From the NCBI RefSeq assembly GCF_037392515.1, contig NC_090287.1, positions 8,787,501 to 8,851,500 on the forward strand: 64,000 nucleotides of DNA, written 5' to 3'. The stretch comes from Haliotis asinina. Taxonomy: Eukaryota; Mollusca; Gastropoda; Lepetellida; Haliotidae. Both the position numbers and the translations under genes were made by a program. Under the pieces are notes generated by a model, which had not been told where the DNA came from, made no database searches, and worked only from the letters and a program-made list of their open reading frames with translations. Below, in pieces: positions 1 through 12,170 of this stretch (positions are counted from its first letter, which is position 1; each line of letters opens with the position of its first letter).

Positions 1-134
1 GGCTGTTTGATAACGTACTGTGGCCCGGAATGCGCAGAGTAATTGTAGCAATTGATATGTTATTCTCGGTTAGTGGCGAATGGTTGAATTTTTGTTTGCC
101 CCGAATGGGAGGTATTCATGAATAATTTTCCCAC

Positions 135-1919
135 ATGCGCAAACATTCATCAAGATACATGCTTTCACATTCACCGCCATTGCCAGTGTCGGCCACAAAT
201 GTGTTCAGAATGTCTGAAGAAGAAGATTTTCCGTGCTCACAAAGGTATTTGAGCTCAAGTGTTTATGCAGTTTCTGCGACAAATTATGCTACTCTGTACA
301 GTGATATTAGCGACAACGACGACAGCGTTGGTGAGAATTTGCTAACTGCTGATAAACATCGTGACATGCCGTCAAGTGAGGATGATGCCATGTATGTAGC
401 TTCCCAACAGATTGAGAGTGAGTTGTTTAAGACACAGACAAGTGAATCTCTTATCATGTCTTCGAGTGATGATGATATGATATATGCACTTTCACTAGAG
501 ATGGAAAGGATATATGCGAGGAAATTTACAAATAAACATTTCAGTGAACTTTATCTGATCGGGAAGTTACGGAAGTGTGCAAGAAGACTGTGCCAAAGAA
601 AACACAGAAGTCTATAGAATGGGCATGTCGTCTGTTTGAATCTTGGCGAATTTCGAGGAATGGAAGGATACTAAATGGAGATACATCAGGGCATCAACTT
701 AGTTTGATTCTGCATGATCTAAAGGATCTTAATGATGACAAACTTAATAATTGTCTGTGTAGATTTATTATGGAAGTGAGAAAGGAGAGCGGCGAAAACT
801 ATCCCCCCAAAACTTTACGACAGTTGGTGTTGCTTATTCAAATGAAGTTGGTGAATTTGGGAAGAAATGTGCAGTTCTTATCTGACCCGGTTTACACAGA
901 AATGAAAAACACACTGGACAACATCATGAAAGTGAGGGCAAGCGAAGGCCTTGGAATGCATCCAAGACAGGCAGATGTCATCACTGTGAATCAGGAGCAA
1001 GTACTGTGGGAGAAAGGTATTCTTGGCGATTCATCTCCTCAGACACTGCTTGATACTATGTTATATTTGATTGGCCTCAACTTTGACAGCTGAAGAACTT
1101 GAAATTGGAGAAAATGACCAGGGTGAATTCATACGCTACCATGAAAAGGTCAGTAAATGTAATCAGCGTGGTTTGAAGGACTACCATGTTGCACCTAAAA
1201 GTGTTACTGCGTATGTATCTCATAGGTGCATCGTCCAACTGTACCGGAAGTACCTTGGTCTTCGCCCTACTGATGCTCCTACAGTTTTTATACTTACGTC
1301 CACTAAGTAAACCCAGGCCTGATCGATGGTATTCAGTGTCGCCCGTAGGAGAGCACACACTGAGTAAAACTATATCCAGATTGTGCGCTGCTGCCGGATT
1401 CAGTGGTAAGAGTTTCACAATCTTTTATCTAAAAATTGCATTACTCACAACATATTACCATTACTAACTTTACAGTGTCAAAAAAACCACAATGAAAACA
1501 TTATACATTTCTTTGCCAGTAATTTAGTGAGATGTGAATGACAAAGCATTTCTTGACATATGTAAATATTGCATCAATTCACCTCCTGACTTGTTTTGAT
1601 TGGGTTAACATTTGTCTTTTCAGGTTTCTACACAAATCACTCGTTGAGAGCGATGTGTGCGATGCGACTGTATCGCTCAGGTGTAGATGAGCAGTTGATT
1701 GCAAAAACAACCGGTCACAGGAGTAACGCCATTCGCAACTACAAGCGTATCTGTACTGAACAAGAGGCGACTCTGAGCAGGATAGTGCAAGGGAAACCAA
1801 GAAAGCGAAAAAGTGAAACGGCAACCATGTCATCAAGTTCCTGCAAGAAATCCCAAGCTTTGCAAATGACCAGTACTGAGGGCATCAACATCTCTGTCAA
1901 CCTTACGGTCACAAAATGA
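135..1919 (+). pseudogene. Crypton-type tyrosine recombinase (KIAA1958/ZMYM-like), decayed
   Basis: The reading runs through several frames. An acidic, Ser-rich N-terminal part (135 to about 553) is followed by an N-terminal core-binding-like segment (about 554-1078, starting near the Val-Pro-Lys-Lys-Thr stretch), a middle part (about 1083-1275) and the catalytic end (about 1280-1405 plus 1624-1919). The catalytic end shows the tyrosine-recombinase signature: an H-x-x-R in NHSLRA, a second His-Arg in TGHRS and the Tyr of NYKR. A canonical intron (1406-1623, GTAAG to CAG) joins GFSG to FYTNHS in phase, as in molluscan relatives. At least three frame changes (near 553, 1078 and 1278) interrupt the coding path, so I call it a pseudogene; sequencing error or unseen introns could explain some of them. 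The family is a Crypton transposase, often domesticated in animals. The family call is firm; whether a host product is still made is not known. Confidence 0.8.
1406..1623 (+). other. Intron inside the tyrosine recombinase gene
   Basis: The donor GTAAG follows the codons for GFS-G and the acceptor TTTTCAG precedes the next exon. Splicing keeps the frame through the conserved GFSGFYTNHSLR region. This shows the copy was, or derives from, a spliced locus and is not a processed copy. Confidence 0.75.
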
Positions 1920-1939
1920 AAGTTTGTGTATGTTCGGTG

Positions 1940-1945
1940 AATAAA
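1940..1945 (+). terminator. Polyadenylation signal AATAAA
   Basis: An exact AATAAA lies about 20 bases after the recombinase stop codon. This is a plausible 3' end signal for that gene. Confidence 0.55.
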
Positions 1946-1987
1946 ATACATTCTGCAGTATGCATTGCTTTTACTTTTTATGGTTCC

Positions 1988-2388
1988 ATTAACCAATGAC
2001 TGTCTTGTTTCAGCAAAGATATTAGACTACTACTGGTAAAATGTTTTAAATGTTTGCTCTCATGTTGGAATCTGACATCTGTACTTTACATCAGCGTTTT
2101 CCAGTTACAACCATCCAACCAAAAGTAGGCGCAGATTGTTGAAAAAAAGGTCTTATGGAACAATTATGCACTGCTGTTTTTTCTTATTGTTTCATAAGAC
2201 ATTTTCAATTGCAACAATCTGCGCCTACTTTTGGTTAGATGACTATAAGTGGCAAACGTCGATGTGATGTAAAGCTGTCAGATTCCAACATGAAAGCAGA
2301 CATTTAAAAAGTAGTCCCGGTAGTAGTCTAACTACTATCTGGGTTGGTTAGACTACGAACTGAAACAAAACAGTCATGGTTTAACACT
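1988..2388. repeat. Long imperfect inverted repeat (about 400-nt hairpin)
   Basis: Two arms of about 180 bases are near reverse complements around a short centre near 2175-2195. Matching blocks include AATGACTGTCTTGTTTCAG with CTGAAACAAAACAGTCAT, TAGACTACTAC with GTAGTAGTCTA, CATGTTGGAATCTGACA with TGTCAGATTCCAACATG, and AAAAGTAGGCGCAGATTGTT with its complement at about 2210-2235. It starts about 70 bases after the recombinase stop. It may be a foldback/MITE element or a processed hairpin RNA locus. Cryptons do not normally carry long inverted repeats, so it may be a separate insertion. Confidence 0.85.
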
Positions 2389-2866
2389 ATGAAGCCTTCA
2401 GCATGTTCAGTGCCCTGTGATTTGAGGCATCAAATTTATAGCTTATAAGTTAAGTCACAATAAGATTATTGTTCAGGGCCAATGGATGCATAATATTATT
2501 CTTAATAAGGTTAGTGGAACACTCCAATCTCCTCTGCTGTAAATTCATTTATTTCATACCCTTCACATAATGTAGCTAGACCAACTGTTACGCCAATATT
2601 TCATACTTGCTCAACGCCTCATACACTCAACCACTTACTTATCCAACCGCAAACCCCCACACACAAGCAGCCATGCTTGCAGGAATATGAAACCTGAAAA
2701 AAATCATAATTAATTAATTTTCAATATGTAGTAAGACTGCACACAATATATTTTTGCTGTTTTAAGCCCAGTTTCAAGGATCACAAAAGTGTTGAGCTAC
2801 GGTTATGATGCCTCTACCCCAAATTATCTTGTCCATCCACTATCAGGCACCTCTCAGCACCAATCT

Positions 2867-3027
2867 GTATGAGTAAGTTTTGTTTCAAGTCACTTTCAGC
2901 AATAGTACTGCAATTTCATGATGGGGGACACCAGAAATGGACTTAACACACTGTACCCATTGGGGGAATTAAACTGGGTCTTTAGCATGATGAGCAAACA
3001 CTTTCACCACAAGGCTATCTCACTGCT
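2867..3027 (-). mobile_element. SINE fragment, tRNA-headed family
   Basis: The minus strand contains the family's box-B-like GTTTAATTCCCC, the TTTCTGGTGTCCCCC region and a degraded CAATATTGC-type tail. This matches the better copy at 57058-57222. It is diverged and therefore old. Confidence 0.6.
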
Positions 3028-4789
3028 GCAACTCCATTTAGACCCAACTACATCATACCCAAATCTGAAAAATAATATAATCAGCTTGATTTACACTCAT
3101 GTGATACAGAACAAGGGGAGAAACAATAAATCACCTGAAAGAACCTTCCTGAATTTATCTTGATGATGGTAACAGAATCTGGGAAGCGTCCTTGATGTGT
3201 TAGTTTCTTAGCCACTGCATATACGTTACCATCAGTTGGTTATAATTTACACTTTGAGACATATGCTCAATGCTTGCTTGACTGAAACCTTTTCTTCACA
3301 TTAGTTCTGATTTATTAAAGCTGCATAAAACAATAAATAAATGTTGTTGGCCACATTTTTTTCAAAAGTGATAAAGGCAGTATGACTTTAAAAAACATTT
3401 TTGATAGAAAAAAGTGACGTGGGAGAAACACATTCTTATTCTTTTCTCTCGGAAATACACCTTGGGATGTTTTGCATGTTATAATGAGTAGTAGATTCAG
3501 TCACATTCTTTCTTACAGACTACTCATTCTTATAGTGGACAAATGGATGATCGGCGTGTGGCCAAGTCTAGAATTTTTTTTTTAAATGGCAATAAAAAAT
3601 GGTTATGCACACAAAAGTGATGTGCAGATGCCCAAGAAACATTTCACTTTTTTTATTTAGCCTTACATACTGAGGCAGACTGTATGCTTTCAGTCCAAGC
3701 ATGTTGTTATAATCCTGAAGTTCATGACTTTGTATACACAGCCTGTACTTCTTAAAAACTGAATCTCTAAATCAGAGATATTTTCCTTTTCATACCACTC
3801 AATATCCTACATGTATCTTGGACTATAATACAAACATGATAGAAAATCCCAGTCATCCATTGCAAATTGAGGAAATTCTAGCTGGCTCAATGTTTCCTTT
3901 TCCCCAAATAATGTATCATTTGAGAAACATGTTTGATCCCTTTCTACCATCTGTCCTGACTTTGTCTTCATCCCATGTTATCCAGTGCAAAGACTGAGCT
4001 CTGTAACAATGTCCCCAACATCAGGGCAGGAGATGAGTATTAGAGAGGAAAACAACATGACCAGAACCCTTGTCCTTATCATCCCCAACCTGTCATCGGC
4101 TACCTGTTCACAGAATATATGTCTGATATTATCTCACATAAACCAGGGCTGAGGTTCTAATTTCCTGCTTGGTGTTTGTGGACTTGCCCCAAGCTCACAG
4201 CCATTCTTCTCAGCTTTATCTGCTAATCCGATCAAAGCGATCGTCAATGGAGCTTGCCAATCTTGGATGGATTTGAAGATGTTGGCTAGTCTGGATTAGA
4301 AATGTCAAGCGCACTCTTTCCACAAGCTGTGCTTCCAGAAGATGCCAGAAATGTATTAAGCAGCCTTAAATTCCCAGTGCCGTCTGTTGTAGATTTATCT
4401 TGCCATGTTCACACCTCTGGCTTAGTATGAGATTATCAACATGTACTAAGCAGCACAATTAAAACAAATCTTGATGGATTTCACCAGTTTGTAAGTTATG
4501 TTTTGTGAATAAAAGTGTCTTGTGTCAGTTCAAGTGTGAGAAAGTGACACGACATTCTTTCTCATCAATATACAACAGGAATACATAAGGCCACATATTG
4601 GATAGTTTAGGATTGCAAAGATGCAACTGAGTTTAGTTTCGACCTATGATCATCATAACAAAGTGGCTGTATTAAAGCGACATCTATAATGCCAAACAGG
4701 TTTCCTTCCTTCCCATGTCTTTATTTATTTTCATCATGTAATGGGGGAAGTAATGCTGAACCTGACTGAAGTCTGCAATAACATACAGT

Positions 4790-4915
4790 GAGTAGGTATT
4801 CCAGCAATATCACAGCAGAGGGGACACTAGAAATAGTTCACACTTGTGGGGAATTGAACCTGAGTCTTCAGCGTGACAAGTGTGGGCTTTAACTATGACT
4901 CAACTGCACTGTCCA
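4790..4915 (-). mobile_element. SINE fragment, tRNA-headed family
   Basis: On the minus strand a box-B-like AGGTTCAATTCCCC is followed by the TTTCTAGTGTCCCC region and GATATTGCTGGAATACC. It has the same layout as the 57-kb copy, with the CTCACT tail reduced. Confidence 0.65.
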
Positions 4916-5036
4916 ACATATCCAGGAAAAGACTATGAGGAACAATCAAACTGGGCATGATGTCATGCACTTAGGATAAATACCACTGACAAAGCGACCT
5001 GGTTCTTTCATTCTGCCATAGATAATCTGTCAAATC

Positions 5037-5210
5037 GTGAGTGGGTGAGTATGGTTTTACGCTGCTTTCAGCAATATTACAGCAATATCAAGGAGGGTGA
5101 CACCTGAAATGGTCTTTACACATTATGCCCATGTAGAGAATTAAACCTGGATCTTCAGAGTGACAACCATATGTTTTTAATGTCTAGGCTACCCCACCGC
5201 CACTCTCACA
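5037..5210 (-). mobile_element. SINE fragment, tRNA-headed family
   Basis: The minus strand shows a box-B-like GTTTAATTCTC, the TTTCAGGTGTCACC region, repeated AATATTGCTG and a CGTAAAACCATACTCACCCAC tail. It is a diverged copy. Confidence 0.65.
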
Positions 5211-5704
5211 TCATGATAGAATAACCTTAGTGTTATGAAAGAATGCGTTTTTCTTTCATACATGTTGCAGCCATCTGCTCCTCAGCTTGCTTGGTGTTTT
5301 GGCTTTAGGAGAATACTAGGGACCTGTTGTATCCCAAGGAACCAGCAGGTCAATATTTGTCAAGCTGGGTCGACCTGACCATCTAGTTGTTTGTGGAGGT
5401 AATCCATCAGAAATAGACTTTGTGACAGGTCTAATGAAAGCTTTAAATTACACTTTAAAGCTTCCTTTTCTGATCCGTTTTGGAAGTTTAGCATTTCAAT
5501 GGCAATGGTTTTAACTGTAATGCTTTAATACATAAAATTTGAATAATCACTTCTTCAGTTACAATAACCGTTAGGACTATTTATCTCTCTGAATATACCA
5601 ATGTCTTCTAAGTAGAAAGTTCCACTGATCAGAGTTGAAATCCCTCAGGTGCTGATCTTCTGCTTAATCTGTCAGAGTCATCACCTCTCTTTGACCACAG
5701 ACCA

Positions 5705-6074
5705 GTCCAATCAATGAGGGCTGTCTTCTCCACAATACCTTGCCAAACCAGTGATGTTTGTCCTTAAGAAAATGTTCTACCAAAGCAGTGAGGGTTTTCT
5801 TCCCCAGAATGTCCTGCCCTGTCAGTGAGGTATGTCTTCTCCAGAATGTCCTGCTATACCAGTGACTGTTGTCTTCACCACACTGTCTTGCCTAATCAAC
5901 GAGGGTCATCTTTACTAAAATATACTATCCAATCAATGAGGGTTGTCCTCACCAGAATGTCCTGCAAACTCAGTGAGGGTTGTCTTCTGCAGACTGGGAT
6001 GCCCAATCAATGAGAGTTGTCTTCTCCAGAATGTCCTGCACAGTCAGTGAAGGTTATCTTTACCAGGATATCCC
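5705..6074. repeat. Degenerate 37-bp tandem repeat, about 10 units
   Basis: Units are about 37 bp with a core like CAATCAATGAGGGTTGTC followed by TTCTCCAGAATGTCCTG. Unit starts fall at about 5705, 5742, 5779, 5816 and onward. Units differ at several positions, so the array is old. Its fifth unit contains the left boundary of the larger tandem duplication. It has no identical repeats with unique spacers, so it is a minisatellite. Confidence 0.85.
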
Positions 6075-9000
6075 TGAGTCCTGTCATTTCAACAGGCAAC
6101 ATATAGCGACTGACTATTACCTAACCTCACTGTCAAAAACCTGTTTGTATTCTGATACATTTTCTTTCAGACTCATAGACATTGCTAATATAGCCTTTAC
6201 TTGAATACCAGTTGAAAGTAGTGCTCATGTCCCAGTTTTTCATGACTCTCTACCTATTTTTTTTAAAGTTTCCAAATGACACGAAGGGATAATATCATAT
6301 CACAGATGTATTCACACTTGTTCTAAAAGGAGCTTGTTGAAGCGAACACCAGCTGGAAAAGATCAAGCCAGCATAGTAAAGGAATAATGTCGAAGATGAA
6401 ATGTTCTGGCTTCAAATGGGATATGATGACATGTATCAACCACCTCTTACAAGAAGTAAGAGTTATTGAAGAGCAATTCTACTCAGGTCTTCAAGTGTCT
6501 GGAAAACTGGTCATAATTAGAGGATACTTGTGATGTTGGTTCCGAATAAATAAAACTAAAACTGCTATAACCGCTTGGCTTTTGTGGCAAGTAGTGCACA
6601 CTGGACATTGCATATGAAATAGGAAATTTTGGAACCATGTAAACAGAAGAAAACTTAACAAAAACAACAACAAAAACAAACACATCGACACTGCACAATT
6701 GAAAAATGTTTAGGCTGACTTTGAGTTTCACATTGACATGTTTCCCATGCCAGCAGAAGTATGAAACTGCAACATGAAATGTCATTGATTAACAAATGAA
6801 ATGACAAATCACAGTATATTTTACACAATAAATCATTTTTTTTCCCTTTCCATCAAAACACAGGCTGAAAGTAAGTGAACGTAGCATTACGTATTTTCAC
6901 ATAAACCTGCCTATGTTTGTGTTTTGCAAGTGTTTTCAAGCGAAATGAAACTCGTAATCCTTTTCACATTGATATTTATGAATGACACACAGACTTGTAA
7001 AGTGCACCATATAAAATGTTGGCGGAGGATTGGTGCAAGGGCAAGGCAATCAGTGAACACAGCCCATGACTAATTTTGTTCAGCATATACATAGAAGATA
7101 GATGACCACTTAGTTTTAACATATCCATACCCCTAGCCTTCCTCGCAAGGAAATAACACAAGCATGATGGTTTTTGCGGGAACAGGTGTTTTCAAAACCG
7201 TAAAATCTGAGTACAGCAATATTCTGGGTCAGTTAGGACTGTTCAGTTTCTAGTGCAATTAATCTAATTACTGAATTCTTGATAAACTGATGACTGAGTC
7301 ATTTTTATGCTGTAGTTATCAATATGTCAGCAACATTATTGGAGACACCAGAAATTGGCTTCACACATCGTACTCATGCCTTCAGTGTAGGCTTTTAGCT
7401 TTTGGTCATACCCAGCTAAGATATTCAAACAGTAGAATAAAATGGTGATCTGTATAGGATCGGTCTTATTGAGAACCCAGAATATGTAGTTGTAAATATA
7501 CCTGTGAAAATTCTCATTATTTTATGGAATGTTCTTTGTATTATAATGTTAGACGGGAAATGTTTCAGTATATTAACAAAATTTGTAGCATTAGAGCACC
7601 AATAAACCTAGAGGTACTTTTAAATGGCAGTGCAGGTCTTACATAAAGTGGAAATATACAGATTTTTAAAGAAGTTCAAAAATTTATATCAAACTCCAAA
7701 CGGTTCACGATTTGATATAATGTTTATGATAATTATTAGTGTATTCAATGTATTACTTTAATTTTACTGCATTATTCTCCTCTACTATATACCTGTACAT
7801 ATAGTTTGTTTCACTTTTGTGGGTTTCACCACACTGTCTTGCCTAATCAACGAGGGTCATCTTTACTAAAATATACTATCCAATCAATGAGGGTTGTCCT
7901 CACCAGAATGTCCTGCAAACTCAGTGAGGGTTGTCTTCTGCAGAGTGGGATGCCCAATCAATGAGAGTTGTCTTCTCCAGAATGTCCTGCACAGTCAGTG
8001 AAGGTTATCTTTACCAGGATATCCCTGAGTCCTGTCATTTCAACAGGCAACATATAGCGACTGACTATTACCTAACCTCACTGTCAAAAACCTGTTTGTA
8101 TTCTGATACATTTTCTTTCAGACTCATAGACATTGCAAATATAGCCTTTACTTGAATACCAGTTGAAAGTAGTGCTCATGTCCCAGTTTTTCATGACTCT
8201 CTACGTATTTTTTTTAAAGTTTCCAAATGACACGAAGGGATAATATCATATCACAGATGTATTCACACTTGTTCTAAAAGGAGCTTGTTGAAGCGAACAC
8301 CAGCTGGAAAAGATCAAGCCAGCATAGTAAAGGAATAATGTCGAAGATGAAATGTTCTGGCTTCAAATGGGATATGATGACATGTATCAACCACCTCTTA
8401 CAAGAAGTAAGAGTTATTGAAGAGCAATTCTACTCAGTTAGGGTCAGTTAGGACTGTTCAGTTTCTAGTGCAATTAATCTAATTACTGAATTCTTGATAA
8501 ACTGATGACTGAGTCATTTTTATGCTGTAGTTATCAATATGTCAGCAACATTATTGGAGACACCAGAAATTGGCTTCACACATCGTACCCATGTAGGGAA
8601 TTAAACCCATGCCTTCAGTGTAGGCTTTTAGCTTTTGGTCATACCCAGCTAAGATATTCAAACAGTAGAATAAAATGGTGATCTGTATAGGATCGGTCTT
8701 ATTGAGAACCCAGAATATGTAGTTGTAAATATACCTGTGAAAATTCTCATTATTTTATGGAATGTTCTTTGTATTATAATGTTAGACGGGAAATGTTTCA
8801 GTATATTAACAAAATTTGTAGCATTAGAGCACCAATAAACCTAGAGGTACTTTTAAATGGCAGTGCAGGTCTTACATAAAGTGGAAATATACAGAGTTTT
8901 AAAGAAGTTCAAAAATTTATATCAAACTCCAAACGGTTCACGATTTGATATAATGTTTATGATAATTATTAGTGTATTCAATGTATTACTTTAATTTTAC

Positions 9001-11030
9001 TGCATTATTCTCCTCTACTATATACCTGTACATATAGTTTGTTTCACTTTTGTGGGTTTCACCACACTGTCTTGCCTAATCAACGAGGGTCATCTTTACT
9101 AAAATATACTATCCAATCAATGAGGGTTGTCCTCAGCAGAATGTCCTGCAAACTCAGTGAGGGTTGTCTTCTGCAGAGTGGGATGCCCAATCAATGAGAG
9201 TTGTCTTCTCCAGAATGTCCTGCACAGTCAGTGAAGGTTATCTTTACCAGGATATCCCTGAGTCCTGTCATTTCAACAAGCAACATATAGCGACTGACTA
9301 TTACCTAACCTCACTGTCAAAAACCTGTTTGTATTCTGATACATTTTCTTTCAGACTCATAGACATTGCTAATATAGCCTTTACTTGAATACCAGTTGAA
9401 AGTAGTGCTCATGTCCCAGTTTTTCATGACTCTCTACATATTTTTTTTAAAGTTTCCAAATGACACGAAGGGATAATATCATATCACAGATGTATTCACA
9501 CTTGTTCTAAAAGGAGCTTGTTGAAGCGAACACCAGCTGGAAAAGATCAAGCCAGCATAGTAAAGGAATAATGTCGAAGATGAAATGTTCTGGCTTCAAA
9601 TGGGATATGATGACATGTATCAACCACCTCTTACAAGAAGTAAGAGTTATTGAAGAGCAATTCTACTCAGGTCTTCAAGTGTCTGGAAAACTGGTCATAA
9701 TTAGAGGATACTTGTGATGTTGGTTCCGAATAAATAAAACTAAAACTGCTATAACCGCTTGGCTTTTGTGGCAAGTAGTGCACACTGGACATTGCATATG
9801 AAATAGGAAATTTTGGAACCATGTAAACAGAAGAAAACTTAACAAAAACAACAACAAAAACAAACACATCGACACTGCACAATTGAAAAATGTTTAGGCT
9901 GACTTTGAGTTTCACATTGACATGTTTCCCATGCCAGCAGAAGTATGAAACTGCAACATGAAATGTCATTGGTTAACAAATGAAATGACAAATCACAGTA
10001 TATTTTACACAATAAATCATTTTTTTTTCCTTTCCATCAAAACACAGGCTGAAAGTAAGTGAACGTAGCATTACGTATTTTCACATAAACCTGCCTATGT
10101 TTGTGTTTTGCAAGTGTTTTCAAGCGAAATGAAACTCGTAATCCTTTTCACATTGATATTTATGAATGACACACAGACTTGTAAAGTGCACCATATAAAA
10201 TGTTGGCGGAGGATTGGTGCAAGGGCAAGGCAATCAGTGAACACAGCCCATGACTAATTTTGTTCAGCATATACATAGAAGATAGATGACCACTTAGTTT
10301 TAATATATCCATACCCCTAGCCTTCCTCGCAAGGAAATAACACAAGCATGATGGTTTTTGCGGGAACAGGTGTTTTCAAAACCGTAAAATCTGAGTACAG
10401 CAATATTCTGGGTCAGTTAGGACTGTTCAGTTTCTAGTGCAATTAATCTAATTACTGAATTCTTGATAAACTGATGACTGAGTCATTTTTATGCTGTAGT
10501 TATCAATATGTCAGCAACATTATTGGAGACACCAGAAATTGGCTTCACACATCGTACCCATGTAGGGAATTAAACCCATGCCTTCAGTGTAGGCTTTTAG
10601 CTTTTGGTCATACCCAGCTAAGATATTCAAACAGTAGAATAAAATGGTGATCTGTATAGGATCGGTCTTATTGAGAACCCAGAATATGTAGTTGTAAATA
10701 TACCTGTGAAAATTCTCATTATTTTATGGAATGTTCTTTGTATTATAATGTTAGACGGGAAATGTTTCAGTATATTAACAAAATTTGTAGCATTAGAGCA
10801 CCAATAAACCTAGAGGTACTTTTAAATGGCAGTGCAGGTCTTACATAAAGTGGAAATATACAGATTTTTAAAGAAGTTCAAAAATTTATATCAAACTCCA
10901 AACGGTTCACGATTTGATATAATGTTTATGATAATTATTAGTGTATTCAATGTATTACTTTAATTTTACTGCATTATTCTCCTCTACTATATACCTGTAC
11001 ATATAGTTTGTTTCACTTTTGTGGGTTTCA
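5874..11030. repeat. Tandem triplication: units of 1951, 1233 and about 1973 bp
   Basis: Three direct copies begin at 5874, 7825 and 9058 and end with the same GTTTCACTTTTGTGGGTTTCAC sequence split across the junctions. Each copy opens with about five units of the 37-bp minisatellite. The middle copy lacks about 740 bp that are present in copies 1 and 3 (equivalent to about 6488-7225). Copy 1 lacks about 21 bp of a SINE remnant that copies 2 and 3 keep. Single-base differences are rare, so the duplication is recent. Open frames inside (74, 100 and 61 codons) are simply copied with the DNA and show no protein features. Confidence 0.92.
7316..7424 (-). mobile_element. SINE remnant inside the triplicated unit
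   Basis: CAGCAACATTATTGGAGACACCAG followed by a partly deleted box-B region matches the reverse-oriented tRNA-headed SINE. The fuller versions lie at about 8515-8645 and 10497-10625 in the other copies. Confidence 0.5.
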
Positions 11031-11890
11031 CAAAGTTTGGATAACTTAATCCATTCTGTTGAATAAATATGTTTAAATCAACCATTGGATTACTTTACAG
11101 TTTAGAAGGAGCGCTGTTGCAGATTTTTCTAACTGATGATCACAACATAATTAACCTGAAGCTGAAGTTTTGAGCCTACAGCAATCAAATGAGGTTTTCA
11201 CTGCCAAATAAACAAGCTTTCAATGTATCCATAAACTATATACGCACTCTGAAAACTAACCCTCAAGCATGTTTTAGGCATGCAGTAAATATTTAAATCA
11301 CAACAAATTTACAAGGTATGTTCTCTCTCGTAAACTCACAGGATTTATGCTCCCTAAGTTGAAATGATTATGCCTTCTGCTCATTCATATTTCACAGACA
11401 TAAAATCTGCCACAGGTAAAAATCTAGCTTGCACATGTTATGTTCATATCGTAATGAAATTACACCAAAAACTCTAAACTGAATTTGACAACCCCCAAAC
11501 CTCCTTAAAGCCTGACATGGCTGAAGTGTGAAAAGGCAGACCAGTGAAGGGCAAGGTAAATAGTTGAACACTTATGCTAATCGACTTACACAGAAGTTTT
11601 ATTGGTTCCACATTTTACAATGACTTTTCATGTTAAAACGGTAAAGTATACTTTTGTAAAGTAAATAACACTAGTGACATGGTCCTTTCCTTGTCTCTGC
11701 TGAAAGCACAGTTCATTGTATTACTCTATCACGATCATGTGTTTAGGAATCACTATCAAAGTGATGATATCAAGTGTTGGTGAAAATTTGAGTGTATCCT
11801 TGTGCACCATACAAATATCCAAATGCTAGTCAACTGTTTACCTGAGGAAGCACGGGAATTTAAGGTTTAAGTCATGTACAGGTAGTTCAC
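11031..11890. other. Intergenic, nothing recognised
   Basis: AT-rich sequence follows the third tandem unit. I see no coding, RNA or repeat signature. Confidence 0.5.
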
Positions 11891-11899
11891 TATGACCAA

Positions 11900-12170
11900 G
11901 TGTTGGTTTCCAAATAGAGCTTGACCATACAACGGTTTTTTGGCAAAGTCTGACCACAAATTGGTTTCAAACAAGGGCCTGACCAAATGGCTGGATGCTT
12001 GGCACAAACTGACTAAACTGGTTTCACAGAAGGCACAACCTGACTGCAAACTGGTTTCATAGAAGGCACAACCTGACTGCAAACTGGTTTCAAACAAAAG
12101 GTCTGCCAGCTTGGCAGATTGACCATAAACTGGCTTCAGTGGTTACTCAGGCTTGACCAACAACTGCTTG
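11900..12170. repeat. Degenerate tandem repeat, about 33-36-bp unit
   Basis: The unit core resembles AACTGGTTTCANAGAAGGCA followed by CAACCTGACTGCA. Two adjacent units near 12018-12085 are nearly identical and the flanking ones are strongly diverged. The minus-strand reading of it (repeated ETSLQSGCAF) is a by-product of a period divisible by three, not evidence of a protein. Confidence 0.75.

Larger units (their letters stand above)
2393..5700. other. Intergenic; only SINE fragments recognised
   Basis: No reading frame here has recognisable protein features. The stretch is AT-rich and holds three reverse-oriented SINE fragments (about 2867-3027, 4790-4915 and 5037-5210). Nothing else was identified. 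Confidence 0.6.

Noticed and set aside
5705-6074. CRISPR-like spacing of about 37 bp
   Set aside because: Whole units repeat imperfectly with no separate repeat and spacer parts, and the context is an animal genome.
6483-6785. 100-codon minus-strand frame, repeated at 9667-9969
   Set aside because: Its identity between copies comes from the recent DNA duplication, not selection; there is no recognisable domain and the frame is absent from the middle unit.
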